DNA of 64,000 nt from Aureimonas sp. AU20 (GTDB lineage Bacteria; Pseudomonadota; Alphaproteobacteria; Rhizobiales; Rhizobiaceae): assembly GCF_001442755.1 (NCBI RefSeq), contig NZ_CP006367.1, positions 248,001-312,000 of the forward strand, written 5' to 3'. Made by a program: the position numbers and the translations under genes. The notes beneath the pieces were generated by a model, which had not been told where the DNA came from, did not search any database, and saw only the letters and a program-made list of their open reading frames with translations. The stretch's first letter is position 1. Each line of letters begins with the position of its first letter. Below, piece by piece: positions 26,452 through 38,599 of the stretch.

Positions 26452-26809
26452 AAGGCGATCCGCCGCGAGGCTGGTGTGTGTGTCCGCGCCTTCAGAACGC
26501 CGATAAAACTCACTGAGCCGGTTGATCCAGCCTTTCCCGCTTGCGTCGCTAGGAAGGCTTACGCCTGCGCCACCGCATCGGCTGCGCTTCGCTCTCTTAT
26601 GAGTCTGCGCCACTCTCGACAGTCTTCCAAAGAGATGTGTCAGTCCCTCCCAGTGGAATGCATTTTCTCCCGGCCATCTTCTCGCGCAATTTCGTTGCAG
26701 CCGCGCGAGCCATCTTGGAATGCCATCCTTGGCGCTTACGAGAAGACAAGGCCACCTTACGGTCAGCCATCGACTCGCCCTTAGTCCGCTCCCCGAAAGG
26801 AGTCCCGGC
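26452..26809. other. Gene-free gap upstream of the YeeE gene
   Basis: 358 bases with locally lower GC than the neighbouring genes. I see no supported ORF, tRNA or long inverted repeat. Only the AAAGGAG ribosome site at its 3' end (26797-26803) can be assigned. A promoter for the YeeE gene presumably lies here, but no motif is convincing. Confidence 0.5.
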
Positions 26810-27997
26810 ATGAGCCGCGCCCTGCCCGCTTCCGCCCTCTCCGCGCCGCCGATCCGCCCGCCGGCGCTCGCGGCCGCCATCGCGCTTGCCCTCGGCACGC
26901 TGGCGCTGGGGACGGTCTACGGCCCGCGCCAGGGCGCGCTGCTCCTGCTCGGCGGGGCGCTGGGCCTCGTGCTCTACCATGCCGCCTTCGGCTTCACCTC
27001 GGCCTGGCGCATCTTCATTCTCGACGGGCGCGGCAAGGGCCTGCGGGCGCAGATGGTGATGCTCGCCCTTGCCGTTCTCCTGTTCTTTCCCGTGCTCGCA
27101 TCGGGCACGCTCTTCGGCCTGCCGGTGAAGGGCTCGCTCGCGCCGCTCTCCACCGGCGTCGTGTTCGGCGCCTTCATCTTCGGCATCGGCATGCAGATGG
27201 GCGGCGGCTGCGCCTCGGGCACGCTCTTCACCGCCGGCGGCGGCAATGCGCGCATGCTGGTGACGCTCCTCTTCTTCATCATCGGCTCGGTGCTCGGCAC
27301 CTTGCATTTCGACTGGTGGCTGCGCTTGCCCGCCCTGGAGCCTGTGTCGCTGGTGCAGAGCTTCGGCGCGGGGGGTGGCATCGCCCTCTCGCTCGCGCTT
27401 TTTGCCGCCATCGCCGGGCTCACCGTTCTCGTGGAGCGCCAGCGCCACGGCGCGCTGGAACAGGAGGCCCCTTCGCCCCGCCAGGGTCTATCGCGCTTTG
27501 CCCGTGGGCCTTGGCCCGTGGTGGCGGGTGCCGTGGCGCTGGCGCTTCTCAACTTCGTGACGCTGGCGCTGGCAGGCCGGCCCTGGGGCATCACCTCGGC
27601 CTTCGCGCTTTGGGGCGCCAAGGGTGCGGCGGTGATCGGCTTCGACCCCGCCTCCTGGGCCTATTGGCAGACGCCGGCCAATGCCAAGGCTCTGTCGGAA
27701 AGCGTCTTCGCCGACGTCACCTCGGTAATGGATTTCGGCATCATCGCGGGCGCTATGCTGGCGGCGGGCCTCGCCGGACGTTTCGCGCCCAGCCTTCGCA
27801 TTCCGCTGCGCTCGCTGGTGGCGGCGGTTGTCGGCGGTCTGTTGCTCGGCTATGGCGCGCGCATCGCCTATGGCTGCAATATCGGGGCCTATTTCTCCGG
27901 CATCGCCTCGGGCAGCCTACACGGCTGGCTCTGGATGGTGGCGGCCTTCGCGGGCAACGTCGTGGGCGTGCGGCTGCGCCCCTTCTTCTTCCGCTGA
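26810..27997 (+). CDS. YeeE/YedE-family (thiosulfate-type) transporter
   Basis: A 395-residue polytopic membrane protein with about nine hydrophobic helices. The two conserved Cys motifs of the family are present: GGGCASGTLF (Cys134) and YGCNIGAYFSG (Cys356), in inverted-repeat halves. In TsuA/YeeE these cysteines line the path for thiosulfate; other relatives are linked to selenium or sulfur transfer. The ATG at 26810 has AAAGGAG eight bases upstream. No TusA-like partner gene, which often follows YeeE, is seen nearby. The substrate is inferred from the family. Confidence 0.88.
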   Translation: MSRALPASALSAPPIRPPALAAAIALALGTLALGTVYGPRQGALLLLGGALGLVLYHAAFGFTSAWRIFILDGRGKGLRAQMVMLALAVLLFFPVLASGTLFGLPVKGSLAPLSTGVVFGAFIFGIGMQMGGGCASGTLFTAGGGNARMLVTLLFFIIGSVLGTLHFDWWLRLPALEPVSLVQSFGAGGGIALSLALFAAIAGLTVLVERQRHGALEQEAPSPRQGLSRFARGPWPVVAGAVALALLNFVTLALAGRPWGITSAFALWGAKGAAVIGFDPASWAYWQTPANAKALSESVFADVTSVMDFGIIAGAMLAAGLAGRFAPSLRIPLRSLVAAVVGGLLLGYGARIAYGCNIGAYFSGIASGSLHGWLWMVAAFAGNVVGVRLRPFFFR

Positions 27998-28111
27998 TGG
28001 CACGCGGGTGAGCTTGCCGCAGGTTCGCCCGCCGCTTTTTGACCTCGTGCCGAGCGGCTAGAGCGCGATTTCATTTCCGATTTTGGATCAAATTCAATAT
28101 AGGCGGGCGTC

Positions 28112-29926
28112 ATGAGCCAGACGCCTCTTTCCCGCATCCGCAACTTCTCCATCGTCGCCCATATCGACCATGGCAAATCCACACTCGCCGACCGGCTGAT
28201 CCAAACGACCGGCGGTCTCGACGCGCGCGAGATGGCGGGCAAGGAACAGGTCCTCGACTCGATGGATATCGAGCGCGAGCGGGGCATCACCATCAAGGCG
28301 CAGACCGTTCGCCTCCACTACAAGGCGCGGGACGGGGAAATCTACGTCCTGAACCTCATCGACACGCCGGGCCATGTCGACTTCGCCTACGAGGTCTCGC
28401 GCTCGCTTTCGGCCTGCGAGGGCGCGCTGTTGGTGGTGGACGCCGCGCAGGGCGTCGAGGCGCAGACGCTCGCCAATGTCTATCTCGCGCTCGACAACGA
28501 TCTCGACATCGTGCCCGTCCTCAACAAGATCGACCTTCCCGCCGCCGAGCCGGACAAGGTGAAGGAGCAGATCGAGGAGGTGATCGGCATCGACGCCTCC
28601 GACGCGGTGATGATCTCGGCGAAATCCGGCATCGGCATCGACGAGGTTCTGGAGGCCATCGTCACGCGCCTGCCCGCGCCCAAGGCCGGCGATCGCTCGG
28701 CGCCGCTGAAAGCCATGCTGGTGGACTCGTGGTACGACGCCTATCTCGGCGTCGTCGTGCTTGTGCGCGTCATCGACGGCGAGTTGAAGAAAGGCCAGAC
28801 CATCCGCATGATGGGCACGGACGCCAAGTATCCGGTGGACCGGGTCGGGGTCTTCACGCCCAAGATGATCAACATGGAGGCCTTAGGCCCCGGCGAGATC
28901 GGCTTCATCACCGCCTCGATCAAGGAAGTGGCCGACACGCGCGTCGGCGACACGATCACCGAGGACAAGCGCCAGACCGCCGAGATGCTGCCCGGCTTCA
29001 AGCCGGCCCAGCCCGTAGTGTTCTGCGGCCTGTTCCCGACCGACGCCGCCGCCTTCGACGATCTGCGCGCCGCCATGGGCCGGCTGCGCCTCAACGACGC
29101 CAGCTTCTCCTTCGAGATGGAAAGCTCGGCCGCGCTCGGCTTCGGCTTCCGCTGCGGCTTCCTCGGGCTTCTCCATCTGGAAATCATCCAGGAGCGCCTC
29201 AGCCGCGAGTTCGATCTCGACCTGATCGCGACCGCCCCCTCCGTCGTCTACGACATCAAGCTGATCGACGGCACCACGGTCCCGCTGCACAACCCGGCCG
29301 ACATGCCGGACACGATGAAGATCGAGGCGATCTACGAGCCCTGGATCAAGGCGACCATCCTGACGCCGGACGACTATCTCGGCAACATCCTGACGCTCTG
29401 CCAGGAGCGGCGCGGCGTGCAGACCGACCTGTCCTATGTCGGCAAGCGCGCCATGGTCAGCTACGAGCTGCCGCTCAACGAGGTCGTGTTCGACTTCTAC
29501 GACCGGCTGAAGTCGATCTCCAAGGGCTATGCCTCGTTCGACTACCAGCTCGCCGACTATCGCGAGGGCGATCTCGTCAAGCTCACGGTGCTGGTGAACG
29601 CCGAGCCGGTGGACGCCCTGTCCATGCTGGTTCACCGGACCCAGGCCGAGAAGCGCGGGCGCGCCATGTGCGAGAAGCTCAAGGAGCTGATCCCCAACCA
29701 CCTGTTCAAGATCCCGATCCAGGCGGCGATCGGCGGCAAGGTGATCGCGCGCGAGACGATCTCGGCCCTGCGCAAGGACGTGACCGCCAAGTGCTATGGC
29801 GGCGACGCCTCGCGCAAGCGCAAGCTCCTCGACAAGCAGAAGGAGGGCAAGAAGCGCATGCGCCAGTTCGGCAAGGTCGACATTCCGCAGGAAGCCTTCA
29901 TCGCCGCCCTGAAGATGGACAGCTAA
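28112..29926 (+). CDS. lepA: Elongation factor 4 (LepA)
   Basis: A 604-residue translational GTPase. G1 is AHIDHGKST at 16-24, G3 DTPGHVDF near 84, and G4 NKID near 139. EF-G-like domains II, III and V follow, and the LepA-specific C-terminal domain with [22 protein letters not shown] occupies residues near 560-590. LepA binds stalled or initiating ribosomes and aids 30S biogenesis and translation under ionic stress. The ATG at 28112 starts a canonical N-terminus. The gene appears monocistronic; a short AAGCCT/AGGCTT stem begins at the stop codon itself. Confidence 0.97.
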   Translation: MSQTPLSRIRNFSIVAHIDHGKSTLADRLIQTTGGLDAREMAGKEQVLDSMDIERERGITIKAQTVRLHYKARDGEIYVLNLIDTPGHVDFAYEVSRSLSACEGALLVVDAAQGVEAQTLANVYLALDNDLDIVPVLNKIDLPAAEPDKVKEQIEEVIGIDASDAVMISAKSGIGIDEVLEAIVTRLPAPKAGDRSAPLKAMLVDSWYDAYLGVVVLVRVIDGELKKGQTIRMMGTDAKYPVDRVGVFTPKMINMEALGPGEIGFITASIKEVADTRVGDTITEDKRQTAEMLPGFKPAQPVVFCGLFPTDAAAFDDLRAAMGRLRLNDASFSFEMESSAALGFGFRCGFLGLLHLEIIQERLSREFDLDLIATAPSVVYDIKLIDGTTVPLHNPADMPDTMKIEAIYEPWIKATILTPDDYLGNILTLCQERRGVQTDLSYVGKRAMVSYELPLNEVVFDFYDRLKSISKGYASFDYQLADYREGDLVKLTVLVNAEPVDALSMLVHRTQAEKRGRAMCEKLKELIPNHLFKIPIQAAIGGKVIARETISALRKDVTAKCYGGDASRKRKLLDKQKEGKKRMRQFGKVDIPQEAFIAALKMDS

Positions 29927-29980
29927 GCCTCTCAGGCTTTTCGCCCGCCCGACCTTCACGGGCAGGCTTGGACCGATACG

Positions 29981-30015
29981 AAACGCGTCGCTTCCCATAA
30001 GGAGCGGCGCGTTTT
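29981..30015. terminator. Hairpin between lepA and the convergent RTX gene
   Basis: AAACGCGTCGCTTCC pairs with GGAGCGGCGCGTTT (one G-T pair and a one-base bulge) around CATAA. Plus-strand reading continues GTTTTGCG. It probably ends lepA transcripts. Confidence 0.7.
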
Positions 30016-30055
30016 GCGTTGGAGCGCCCTGCCCTCATGTCAGCCTCGGCGCACG

Positions 30056-30085
30056 AAAAGGGCCGGACGCTCGCGCGCCCGACCC
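30056..30085 (-). terminator. Rho-independent terminator after the RTX gene
   Basis: On the minus strand GGGTCGG (30079-30085) pairs with CCGGCCC (30060-30066), with a further CGC/GCG pairing inside, followed by TTTT (30056-30059). It is 41 bases beyond the RTX stop. Confidence 0.75.
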
Positions 30086-30125
30086 CTGAGTCGTCAGGTT
30101 CGGCCCGAAGGCCGCTTCGCTTCGA

Positions 30126-31283
30126 TCAGGCGAAGAAGAAGAAGTCCGACGTGGTCATGTCGGCGAGCTTGGCGCCGGCCAGAACCAGCGTGTCGTTGGT
30201 GTCGGTGGTGATGACCACCGAATTGCCGACCTGCGCGGCATGGGCCAGAACGTCGGCCGCGTCCGCGAAGACGCCGTTGCGGAAGCCGATCGTGTCCTCG
30301 CCTTCCTTGTAGTCGAGAACGCGGTCGTTGCCGAAATTAGCCTCGAACCAGAACTGGTCCTTGCCTTCGCCGCCGGTCAGCGTGTCGTTGCCGCGGCCGG
30401 CCATGAGGATGTCGTCGCCGAAGCCGCCGAACAGCTTGTCGTCGCCGTCGCCCGCGTTGATGATGTCGTTGCCTGCATCGCCATAGAGCACGTCGTTGCC
30501 GGTGCCGCCGTCGATCAGGTCGTTGCCCGTGCCGCCGCTGATCGTGTCGTTGCCGGCCGCGCCGTAGAGATTGTCGTTGCCGTCGCCGCCGTTCAGCAGG
30601 TCTTCGCCCGTGCCGCCGTTGATCGTGTCGTTGCCGAGGCCGCCGGTCATCGTGTCGTTGCCGTCGCCGCCGTAGATCGAGTCGTCGCCGTCGTCGCCAT
30701 GGATCAGGTCGTTGCCGCCGTCGCCCTGGAGATTGTCGTTGCCGACGCCGCCCACCAGCGTGTCGTTGCCGTCCCCGCCGAAGAGCGTGTCGTTGCCGGC
30801 CTCGCCATAGAGCTTGTCGTCGCCCGTTCCGCCGAAGAGCTTGTCGCTGCCGATGCCGCCGAACAGGCTGTCATTGCCCGCGTCGCCATAGAGAACGTCG
30901 TTGTTCTCGCCGCCGAAGAGCTGGTCGTTGCCGCTGCCGCCGAGCAGAAGGTCGTTGCCGGTGCCGCCATAGAGGTGGTCGTCGCCAGCCGCGCCGTTCA
31001 GCGTGTCGTTGCCCGCGCTGCCGTACAGCGTGTCGTTGCCCGCGCCGCCGAACAGGAGGTCGTTGCCGCTGTTGCCGTTGATGAGGTCGTTGCCGTCGCC
31101 GCCGTAGAGGGCGTCGTTGCCGAGGCCGCCGATCAGCGTGTTGTTGCCACCGAAGCCGTAGATCGTGTCGTTGCCGTCGAGGCCCTCGATGTGGTCCGAG
31201 GCGCTGGTGCCGAGGAGACGGTCGTCGCCGGCGGTGCCCAGAATCAGGTTCAGCGTCGCCTGAAGGGTCGGGTCGGTGGCCAT
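30126..31283 (-). CDS. RTX calcium-binding protein made of 33 uninterrupted nonapeptides
   Basis: A 385-residue protein with no Sec signal. Residues 16-312 are 33 consecutive nine-residue RTX units of the form GGxGNDxLx without any break, expected to fold into one long calcium-filled beta-roll. Residues 313-385 resemble the C-terminal part of RTX hydrolases and end DFFFFA, a hydrophobic type I secretion signal. No enzymatic domain is present, so it may be a surface or structural protein. No type I ABC/MFP/TolC genes are visible. AAGGA eight bases upstream supports the ATG at 31283; a TATTAT -10-like box lies at 31303-31308. The DNA shows 27-bp periodicity. Confidence 0.9.
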   Translation of the reverse strand: MATDPTLQATLNLILGTAGDDRLLGTSASDHIEGLDGNDTIYGFGGNNTLIGGLGNDALYGGDGNDLINGNSGNDLLFGGAGNDTLYGSAGNDTLNGAAGDDHLYGGTGNDLLLGGSGNDQLFGGENNDVLYGDAGNDSLFGGIGSDKLFGGTGDDKLYGEAGNDTLFGGDGNDTLVGGVGNDNLQGDGGNDLIHGDDGDDSIYGGDGNDTMTGGLGNDTINGGTGEDLLNGGDGNDNLYGAAGNDTISGGTGNDLIDGGTGNDVLYGDAGNDIINAGDGDDKLFGGFGDDILMAGRGNDTLTGGEGKDQFWFEANFGNDRVLDYKEGEDTIGFRNGVFADAADVLAHAAQVGNSVVITTDTNDTLVLAGAKLADMTTSDFFFFA

Positions 31284-31952
31284 GAGATATCCTTATGGAT
31301 TTATAATACAGATGAATTCAGGCGCAAAGAACCGAAGGCCCGGTGGGGCCTTTCGAAACGCTGCAAGGCAAGATGACGAACGAAGACCGCACCCGGCGCC
31401 GCCGGCTGGCTCTAGCTCGTTTCGATGGCTTTCGGGTCTGCCGCCGCCCTTCCGGCGCGGTGCCGGAACGAGCGATGCAGAGGCGAAACCTCGAAGACGA
31501 AAGCAACCTCCGGTTCAGCCTAGCAAGACCCTGCAGACCCGAACCCGGCAAATCGCTCCCAAATCGTCAAGCCTTCGTTAAGGGTGATGTTTTGTATTCC
31601 CCAAGGGGAATGTCAAGCGACCGCAGCGCGATAGAATGGTCGCGGCGGCGCAAAGCGACGTTTGGGCCACCGGTGGTGTCGAACGGCGTCACTGCCCCTC
31701 GCCGGGCGCCCATCAAGACTCCCGGTCCTGACCCTGAGGGAAGCCAACGTCTAGGATCGAGAAAGCACCTGCTTGGAACGACTGAGGCGGCCGAAGGCTT
31801 GCCTTCGCGCCCCCGCCGCGTCATTGCCGCAGTGCGAAACGGCTCGATGGCCTCGCCGGCCGTGCGAAGGCCGGAGCCGGCCGGCTTTCACCCGTGGCCC
31901 CATCCGTGACATGATCGGGGCGCTCTTGCGGGCAGGCCCAAGGAGATTTCCA
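31284..31952. other. 669-base intergenic region
   Basis: No supported gene. Open frames here lack family resemblance. The region is less GC-rich between about 31560 and 31640 and contains a perfect 16-bp palindrome (31596-31611). Promoters for the divergent RTX and O-antigen-ligase-like genes must lie here. The length is unusual for this otherwise dense window. Confidence 0.6.
31596..31611. repeat. Perfect 16-bp palindrome ATTCCCCAAGGGGAAT
   Basis: ATTCCCC and GGGGAAT separated by AA, inside an AT-richer stretch of the spacer between two divergent genes. Symmetry and position suggest a dimeric repressor or activator site. I do not recognise the regulator. Confidence 0.45.
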
Positions 31953-33242
31953 ATGACGACGTGGAGCGCCTCACCCGAGTTCAGGAGCCGGTTCTCGCTC
32001 GGCAGCCTTGCCTCGCGCTTCGGTGCCTACCACGCCCTGTTCCTGATCTGCCTCATCCAGTTCAGCACCGCCTGGTACTGGGCGAGCCTGGACCTGTCGG
32101 AAAAGAACCTTGAGGGCGGCGCGCCCTTTTCCGTGCCCTTCCGCTACCTGACCTGGGCCGCGATCGCCGCCTGCACGGCGGTCTACCTCTACACCCGCTC
32201 GGGCCGGACCCTGGCCCAGGTCCTGGCCCCGTTCGGCGCGTTTTTGCTGATCGGCGTTCTGGCGACCCCACTCGGCGATTCCCTCGTCACTTCCGTGCGC
32301 ACGCTCCTGTTCTGGTTCCTGATGGCCTTCGGGGCGGCGACCTGCGGGCTGATGCTGCCGCCGCGCCAGTCGCTCAAGATCCTGTTCTGGACGCTGTTCG
32401 CGATGCTGGCGGGATCGCTCGTCGTCAGCGTCGTGTTTCCCGACTGGGGCACGCATCTCTACGGGTTCGACATGGTCTGGCGCGGGCTGTTCCAGCGCAA
32501 GAACAGCCTCGGCATTGCCGCCATGTGGGCGCTGGTGATCGCTTATTTCGCGCTGCCGACGATGGGGCCGCTCAAGGCCGGCACCCTGTTCGCCCTCTCG
32601 GCCATCTGCCTCGTCATGTCGGGCTCGGCCGGCTCGCTGGCGGTGAGCCTCGGGGCGCTCGGCTTCTTCGCGCTTCTGGCGACGCTGATCCGCGCCCGCC
32701 TGTCCACCGCGCTCGGCTCCGGCCTCCTGATCGGCACGGTGCTCGCGCTCGTCGTCGCCACGCTCTACCTCTGGGAGCCCGTCACCACCGCGCTCGGCCG
32801 CGACCCGACCCTGACCGGGCGCACGGTGATCTGGTCGATGTATCTGGACGAGGTTCAGGGCCATTGGCTGATCGGGCGCGGACCCGGCGCCTTTTCGCCG
32901 GGATCGGCCATTTCGGACCGTCTGTTCGACCTGCTCCTGCCCTTCGGCGCCATCCGACAGCCGCACAGTTCCTATATCATGGCGATCGGCGAAGGCGGCT
33001 ATCTCGGCCTCGCCGCCTATGTCGGCGCCCTGTTCTATGTCGCCTTCGTCGCCCCGTTCCGCATGCGCACGCCCGAATCCCTCGCCGCCGCGCTCGCCGC
33101 CTTCCTGGTGCTAATGGGCGGGCTGATCGAGGGGCGCGGCGTCTACAACACGAGCTTCGAGGCCTTTCTCCTGATCTATTTCCGGGCGCTCGCCGTGCGC
33201 TCGGTCCTGCCCGACTACCCCTATGGACGGCGCACGCTCTGA
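31953..33242 (+). CDS. O-antigen ligase/polymerase-like membrane protein (Wzy_C family)
   Basis: A 429-residue protein with about eleven hydrophobic helices. The family signature area is the large periplasmic loop near 285-345, containing TGRTVIWSMYLDE and the HWLIGRGPGAFS and QPHSSYIMAIGEGGY elements, with His and Arg residues typical of WaaL/Wzy ligases. Such proteins join or polymerise lipid-linked glycans at the periplasmic face. AAGGAG ten bases upstream supports the ATG at 31953. No glycosyltransferase cluster is nearby, so it is an orphan; EPS polymerisation or LPS ligation are both possible. Confidence 0.82.
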   Translation: MTTWSASPEFRSRFSLGSLASRFGAYHALFLICLIQFSTAWYWASLDLSEKNLEGGAPFSVPFRYLTWAAIAACTAVYLYTRSGRTLAQVLAPFGAFLLIGVLATPLGDSLVTSVRTLLFWFLMAFGAATCGLMLPPRQSLKILFWTLFAMLAGSLVVSVVFPDWGTHLYGFDMVWRGLFQRKNSLGIAAMWALVIAYFALPTMGPLKAGTLFALSAICLVMSGSAGSLAVSLGALGFFALLATLIRARLSTALGSGLLIGTVLALVVATLYLWEPVTTALGRDPTLTGRTVIWSMYLDEVQGHWLIGRGPGAFSPGSAISDRLFDLLLPFGAIRQPHSSYIMAIGEGGYLGLAAYVGALFYVAFVAPFRMRTPESLAAALAAFLVLMGGLIEGRGVYNTSFEAFLLIYFRALAVRSVLPDYPYGRRTL

Positions 33243-33243
33243 C

Positions 33244-33906
33244 ATGGCCAAGGCCATCCTACGCAAGGGAGCCGAGGTGACGGACGCCCCGCCAGACGCT
33301 GGCCCCGGCTCGGGACGCGAGTTCCGCGAGGCGATCACGCGGCTGGTCACCGACGCGCCGGAGCGCGCCACCCTCCTGCCGACGCTCGCCGCAACCTGGC
33401 TCGACACGCCGATCGGCCCCATGCTCGCCATTGCCGGTGAAAACGATTTGCATCTCCTGGAGTTCGCCGAGCGGATCGCCCTTCCGCGCGAGATCGAGCG
33501 CCTGCGGGCCAAGGCGGGGCCGATCGCCTTTCGCGCGAGCCCCATGCTCGCTCGCGTCGAGGCGGCGCTGGCGGCCTATTTCGGCGGCATGCCCTTTCCC
33601 GCCGACCTGCCGCTCAAGGGTCTCGGCAGCGCCTTCGAGCGCGAGGTGTGGGGCGAACTCGGGCGCATTCCGGCCGGGCAGACGCGCTCCTATGGCGAGG
33701 TCGCCCAGCGCCTGGGCCAGCCGGCTGCGGTGCGTGCCGTGGCGCGCGCCAACGGCGCGAACCCGATCGCGCTGCTCGTTCCGTGCCACCGCGTGATCGG
33801 GGCGGACGGCGCCCTGACGGGCTATGGCGGCAAGCTCTGGCGCAAGACGTGGCTGCTCAAGCACGAGCGCGAGATGGCGGCGCGGGAAACCGTCGCAAAA
33901 CCTTGA
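33244..33906 (+). CDS. ogt: Methylated-DNA--protein-cysteine S-methyltransferase
   Basis: A 220-residue suicide DNA-repair protein that removes methyl groups from O6-methylguanine. The acceptor Cys181 is in PCHRVIG, preceded by the recognition-helix [11 protein letters not shown]. An N-terminal ribonuclease-H-like domain (about 45-120) is present, without the Ada zinc domain. The ATG at 33244 starts two bases after the preceding stop; an in-frame ATG at 33223 would overlap it. Its stop codon overlaps the predicted rplU promoter. The call as Ogt/AdaB is confident; which subgroup is less certain. Confidence 0.92.
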   Translation: MAKAILRKGAEVTDAPPDAGPGSGREFREAITRLVTDAPERATLLPTLAATWLDTPIGPMLAIAGENDLHLLEFAERIALPREIERLRAKAGPIAFRASPMLARVEAALAAYFGGMPFPADLPLKGLGSAFEREVWGELGRIPAGQTRSYGEVAQRLGQPAAVRAVARANGANPIALLVPCHRVIGADGALTGYGGKLWRKTWLLKHEREMAARETVAKP

Positions 33907-33931
33907 CGAAAGGTGGCTCGGCGGTTATGGC
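33903..33931 (+). promoter_or_regulatory. Sigma-70-type promoter for rplU-rpmA
   Basis: TTGACG (33903-33908), 17 bases, TATGGC (33926-33931). It overlaps the ogt stop codon and leaves a leader of about 100 bases before rplU, long enough for leader-based control, though I see no defined L21 leader fold. Confidence 0.5.
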
Positions 33932-34039
33932 AGGCGCGTCCCGTGGTGCGTCGCGATGCGCCGGGGGCCTTCCAAGAACCAAAAGAAGACGGCCCGGGTG
34001 CCTTTGGCGCCGAGAGCCGGACCCAAAAAGGTTGAACTC

Positions 34040-34435
34040 ATGTTCGCAGTGATCAAGACCGGCGGCAAGCAGTACCGCGTCGCCGCCAACGACGAATTCG
34101 AGATCGAGCGCCTCGTCGGCGAAGCTGGCGATCGCGTCACCTTCAACGAGGTGCTGATGGTCGGCACCACGATCGGCGCGCCCTTCGTGGCCGGCGCTAC
34201 CGTGACCGCCGAGATCGTCGAGCAGACGCGCGGCCCGAAGGTCATCTCGTTCAAGAAGCGTCGCCGCCAGAACTCCAAGCGCACGCGCGGCCACCGCCAG
34301 GACCTGACCCTCGTGCGCATTGCCGAGATCCTGACCGACGGCAAGGCCGCTTCCGCCGCCGCCTCGACCGAGGAAGGCGAAGCCGCCAAGAAGCCCCGTG
34401 CGGCCAAGAAGGCCACGGCCGAAGCCGAGGCTTGA
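34040..34435 (+). CDS. rplU: 50S ribosomal protein L21
   Basis: A 131-residue L21. It starts [25 protein letters not shown], and the rRNA-binding [17 protein letters not shown] segment lies near 72-88. L21 binds 23S rRNA near domain I with L20. The extra C-terminal tail (about 105-131) rich in Ala, Lys and Glu is typical of alphaproteobacterial L21. The ATG at 34040 matches the universal N-terminus. It is followed by rpmA and then a terminator, the usual rplU-rpmA operon, upstream of obgE. Confidence 0.97.
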   Translation: MFAVIKTGGKQYRVAANDEFEIERLVGEAGDRVTFNEVLMVGTTIGAPFVAGATVTAEIVEQTRGPKVISFKKRRRQNSKRTRGHRQDLTLVRIAEILTDGKAASAAASTEEGEAAKKPRAAKKATAEAEA

Positions 34436-34566
34436 TCGGGGCGCCGCCGAAGCCCTTCGGGCTTGCATCGGCGGCTCCCGTCCACATGTTTTGAACCCAA
34501 CGCGGCGCGCTGCGTGATCGCCCTTGGCGGTCCCCCGTCGCGAGATCAGACTTCAGGAGAGTTCCC

Positions 34567-34836
34567 ATGGCACATAAAAAGGCAGGCGGTTCATCCCGCA
34601 ACGGTCGCGATTCCGAGTCCAAGCGCCTTGGCGTGAAGAAGTTCGGCGGCGAGAACGTCGTGGCCGGCAACATTCTCGTGCGTCAGCGCGGCACGCGCTG
34701 GCACCCCGGCACCAATGTCGGCATCGGCCGCGACCACACGCTGTTCGCCACCTCGCAGGGCACCGTCGTCTTCCAGGCGAAGGCGCAAGGCCGAACCTAC
34801 GTCTCCGTCATGCCGAAAGCCGAAGCCGCCGAGTGA
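34567..34836 (+). CDS. rpmA: 50S ribosomal protein L27
   Basis: An 89-residue L27 beginning [20 protein letters not shown], whose N-terminal tail reaches the peptidyl-transferase centre and stabilises tRNA ends. The [10 protein letters not shown] motif follows near 43. There is no N-terminal cleavage extension as in Firmicutes. CAGGAG lies seven bases before the ATG. It follows rplU after 131 bases and ends before a strong terminator. Confidence 0.98.
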   Translation: MAHKKAGGSSRNGRDSESKRLGVKKFGGENVVAGNILVRQRGTRWHPGTNVGIGRDHTLFATSQGTVVFQAKAQGRTYVSVMPKAEAAE

Positions 34837-34904
34837 CCGGTAGCTCACGAGCGCCGGCGTCCCACCGACCCGGCCTCTGACCCGCTCCGACGGGACAGGA
34901 ACGA

Positions 34905-34937
34905 AACGGGGAGATGGGCCGCCATCTCCCCGTTTTC
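34905..34937 (+). terminator. Strong rho-independent terminator after rpmA
   Basis: AACGGGGAGATGG (34905-34917) pairs perfectly with CCATCTCCCCGTT (34922-34934) around GCCG and continues as a TTTT run. It lies only 25 bases before the next start codon. Confidence 0.9.
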
Positions 34938-34961
34938 CGTTTCATCCAGAGGACCGGTTCC

Positions 34962-35536
34962 ATGCTCTCAGCGGAGTTTCCCCCCGGCGAGGAAGACGAC
35001 GAAAGTCGGCTCGCCACCGCCCGGCTCGTCCTGCGCCCCGTGCGCATGAGCGACGCGCCCGACATCGCGCGCCATGCCAACGACCGGCAGATCGCGGAGA
35101 TGACCTCGCGCATTCCCCACCCCTACAGCCTCGGCCATGCCGAAAGCTTCCTGGCGGCGGTGGACGGCGAGTTGATCTTCGCGATCACCACGCGGGAGAC
35201 CGGCGGGTTTCTTGGCCTTTGCAGCCTGCAGGCGACGGAGCGCCAGAACACGGCCGAACTCGGCTACTGGATCGGCCGGCCCTTCTGGGGCAAGGGCTTC
35301 GCCACGGAAGCGGCGCAGGCGATGATCGACCATGCGTTCGGCGCGTTGGAACTCGGCACGGTGGAAGTGCGCTGCCGCGTCGTCAACGGCGCCTCGCGCC
35401 GGGTGATCCAGAAATGCGGCTTCGGCTATCGCGGCACTGGGCTCTCCACCTCGCTGGTGGCTGGGCGCGTCGCCAGCGAGACCTATGGGATGGACCGGCG
35501 CACCTGGGAATCCCTGAAGTCCTGGGGCGGGCGGGG

Positions 35537-35546
<10 letters not shown>
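34962..35546 (+). CDS. GNAT acetyltransferase (RimJ/RimL-like)
   Basis: A 194-residue GNAT protein of the ribosomal-protein-N-acetyltransferase type. LATARLVLRPVRMSDAPDI (about 16-34) is the family N-terminus; acetyl-CoA is bound around PFWGKGFATEAAQAMIDHAF (about 107-126), and the NGASRRVIQKCGF element follows near 150. Position between rpmA and obgE is conserved in rhizobia. The substrate may be a ribosomal protein N-terminus, but this is not shown by sequence. AGAGGACC upstream supports the ATG at 34962. It overlaps the DUF3833-like gene by ten bases. Confidence 0.87.

Positions 35547-38588
<3,042 letters not shown>

Positions 38589-38599
<11 letters not shown>

Noticed and set aside
28026..28111. 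Sigma-70 promoter before lepA (TTGACC and TATAGG-like boxes)
   Set aside because: The boxes do not combine at an acceptable spacing, so no promoter was called.
30360..31240. Regular 27-bp repeats resembling a CRISPR array
   Set aside because: The units have no unique spacers, vary at third positions and translate into calcium-binding nonapeptides, so this is coding sequence.
30240..31376. Plus-strand frame with regular Val/Ala repeats opposite the RTX gene
   Set aside because: The periodicity is the complement of the RTX nonapeptide codons. It is not an independent repeat protein.
31343..31909. 188-codon plus-strand frame in the RTX / O-antigen-ligase spacer
   Set aside because: No good ribosome site at its start, low-complexity Arg/Pro-rich translation and no family resemblance.
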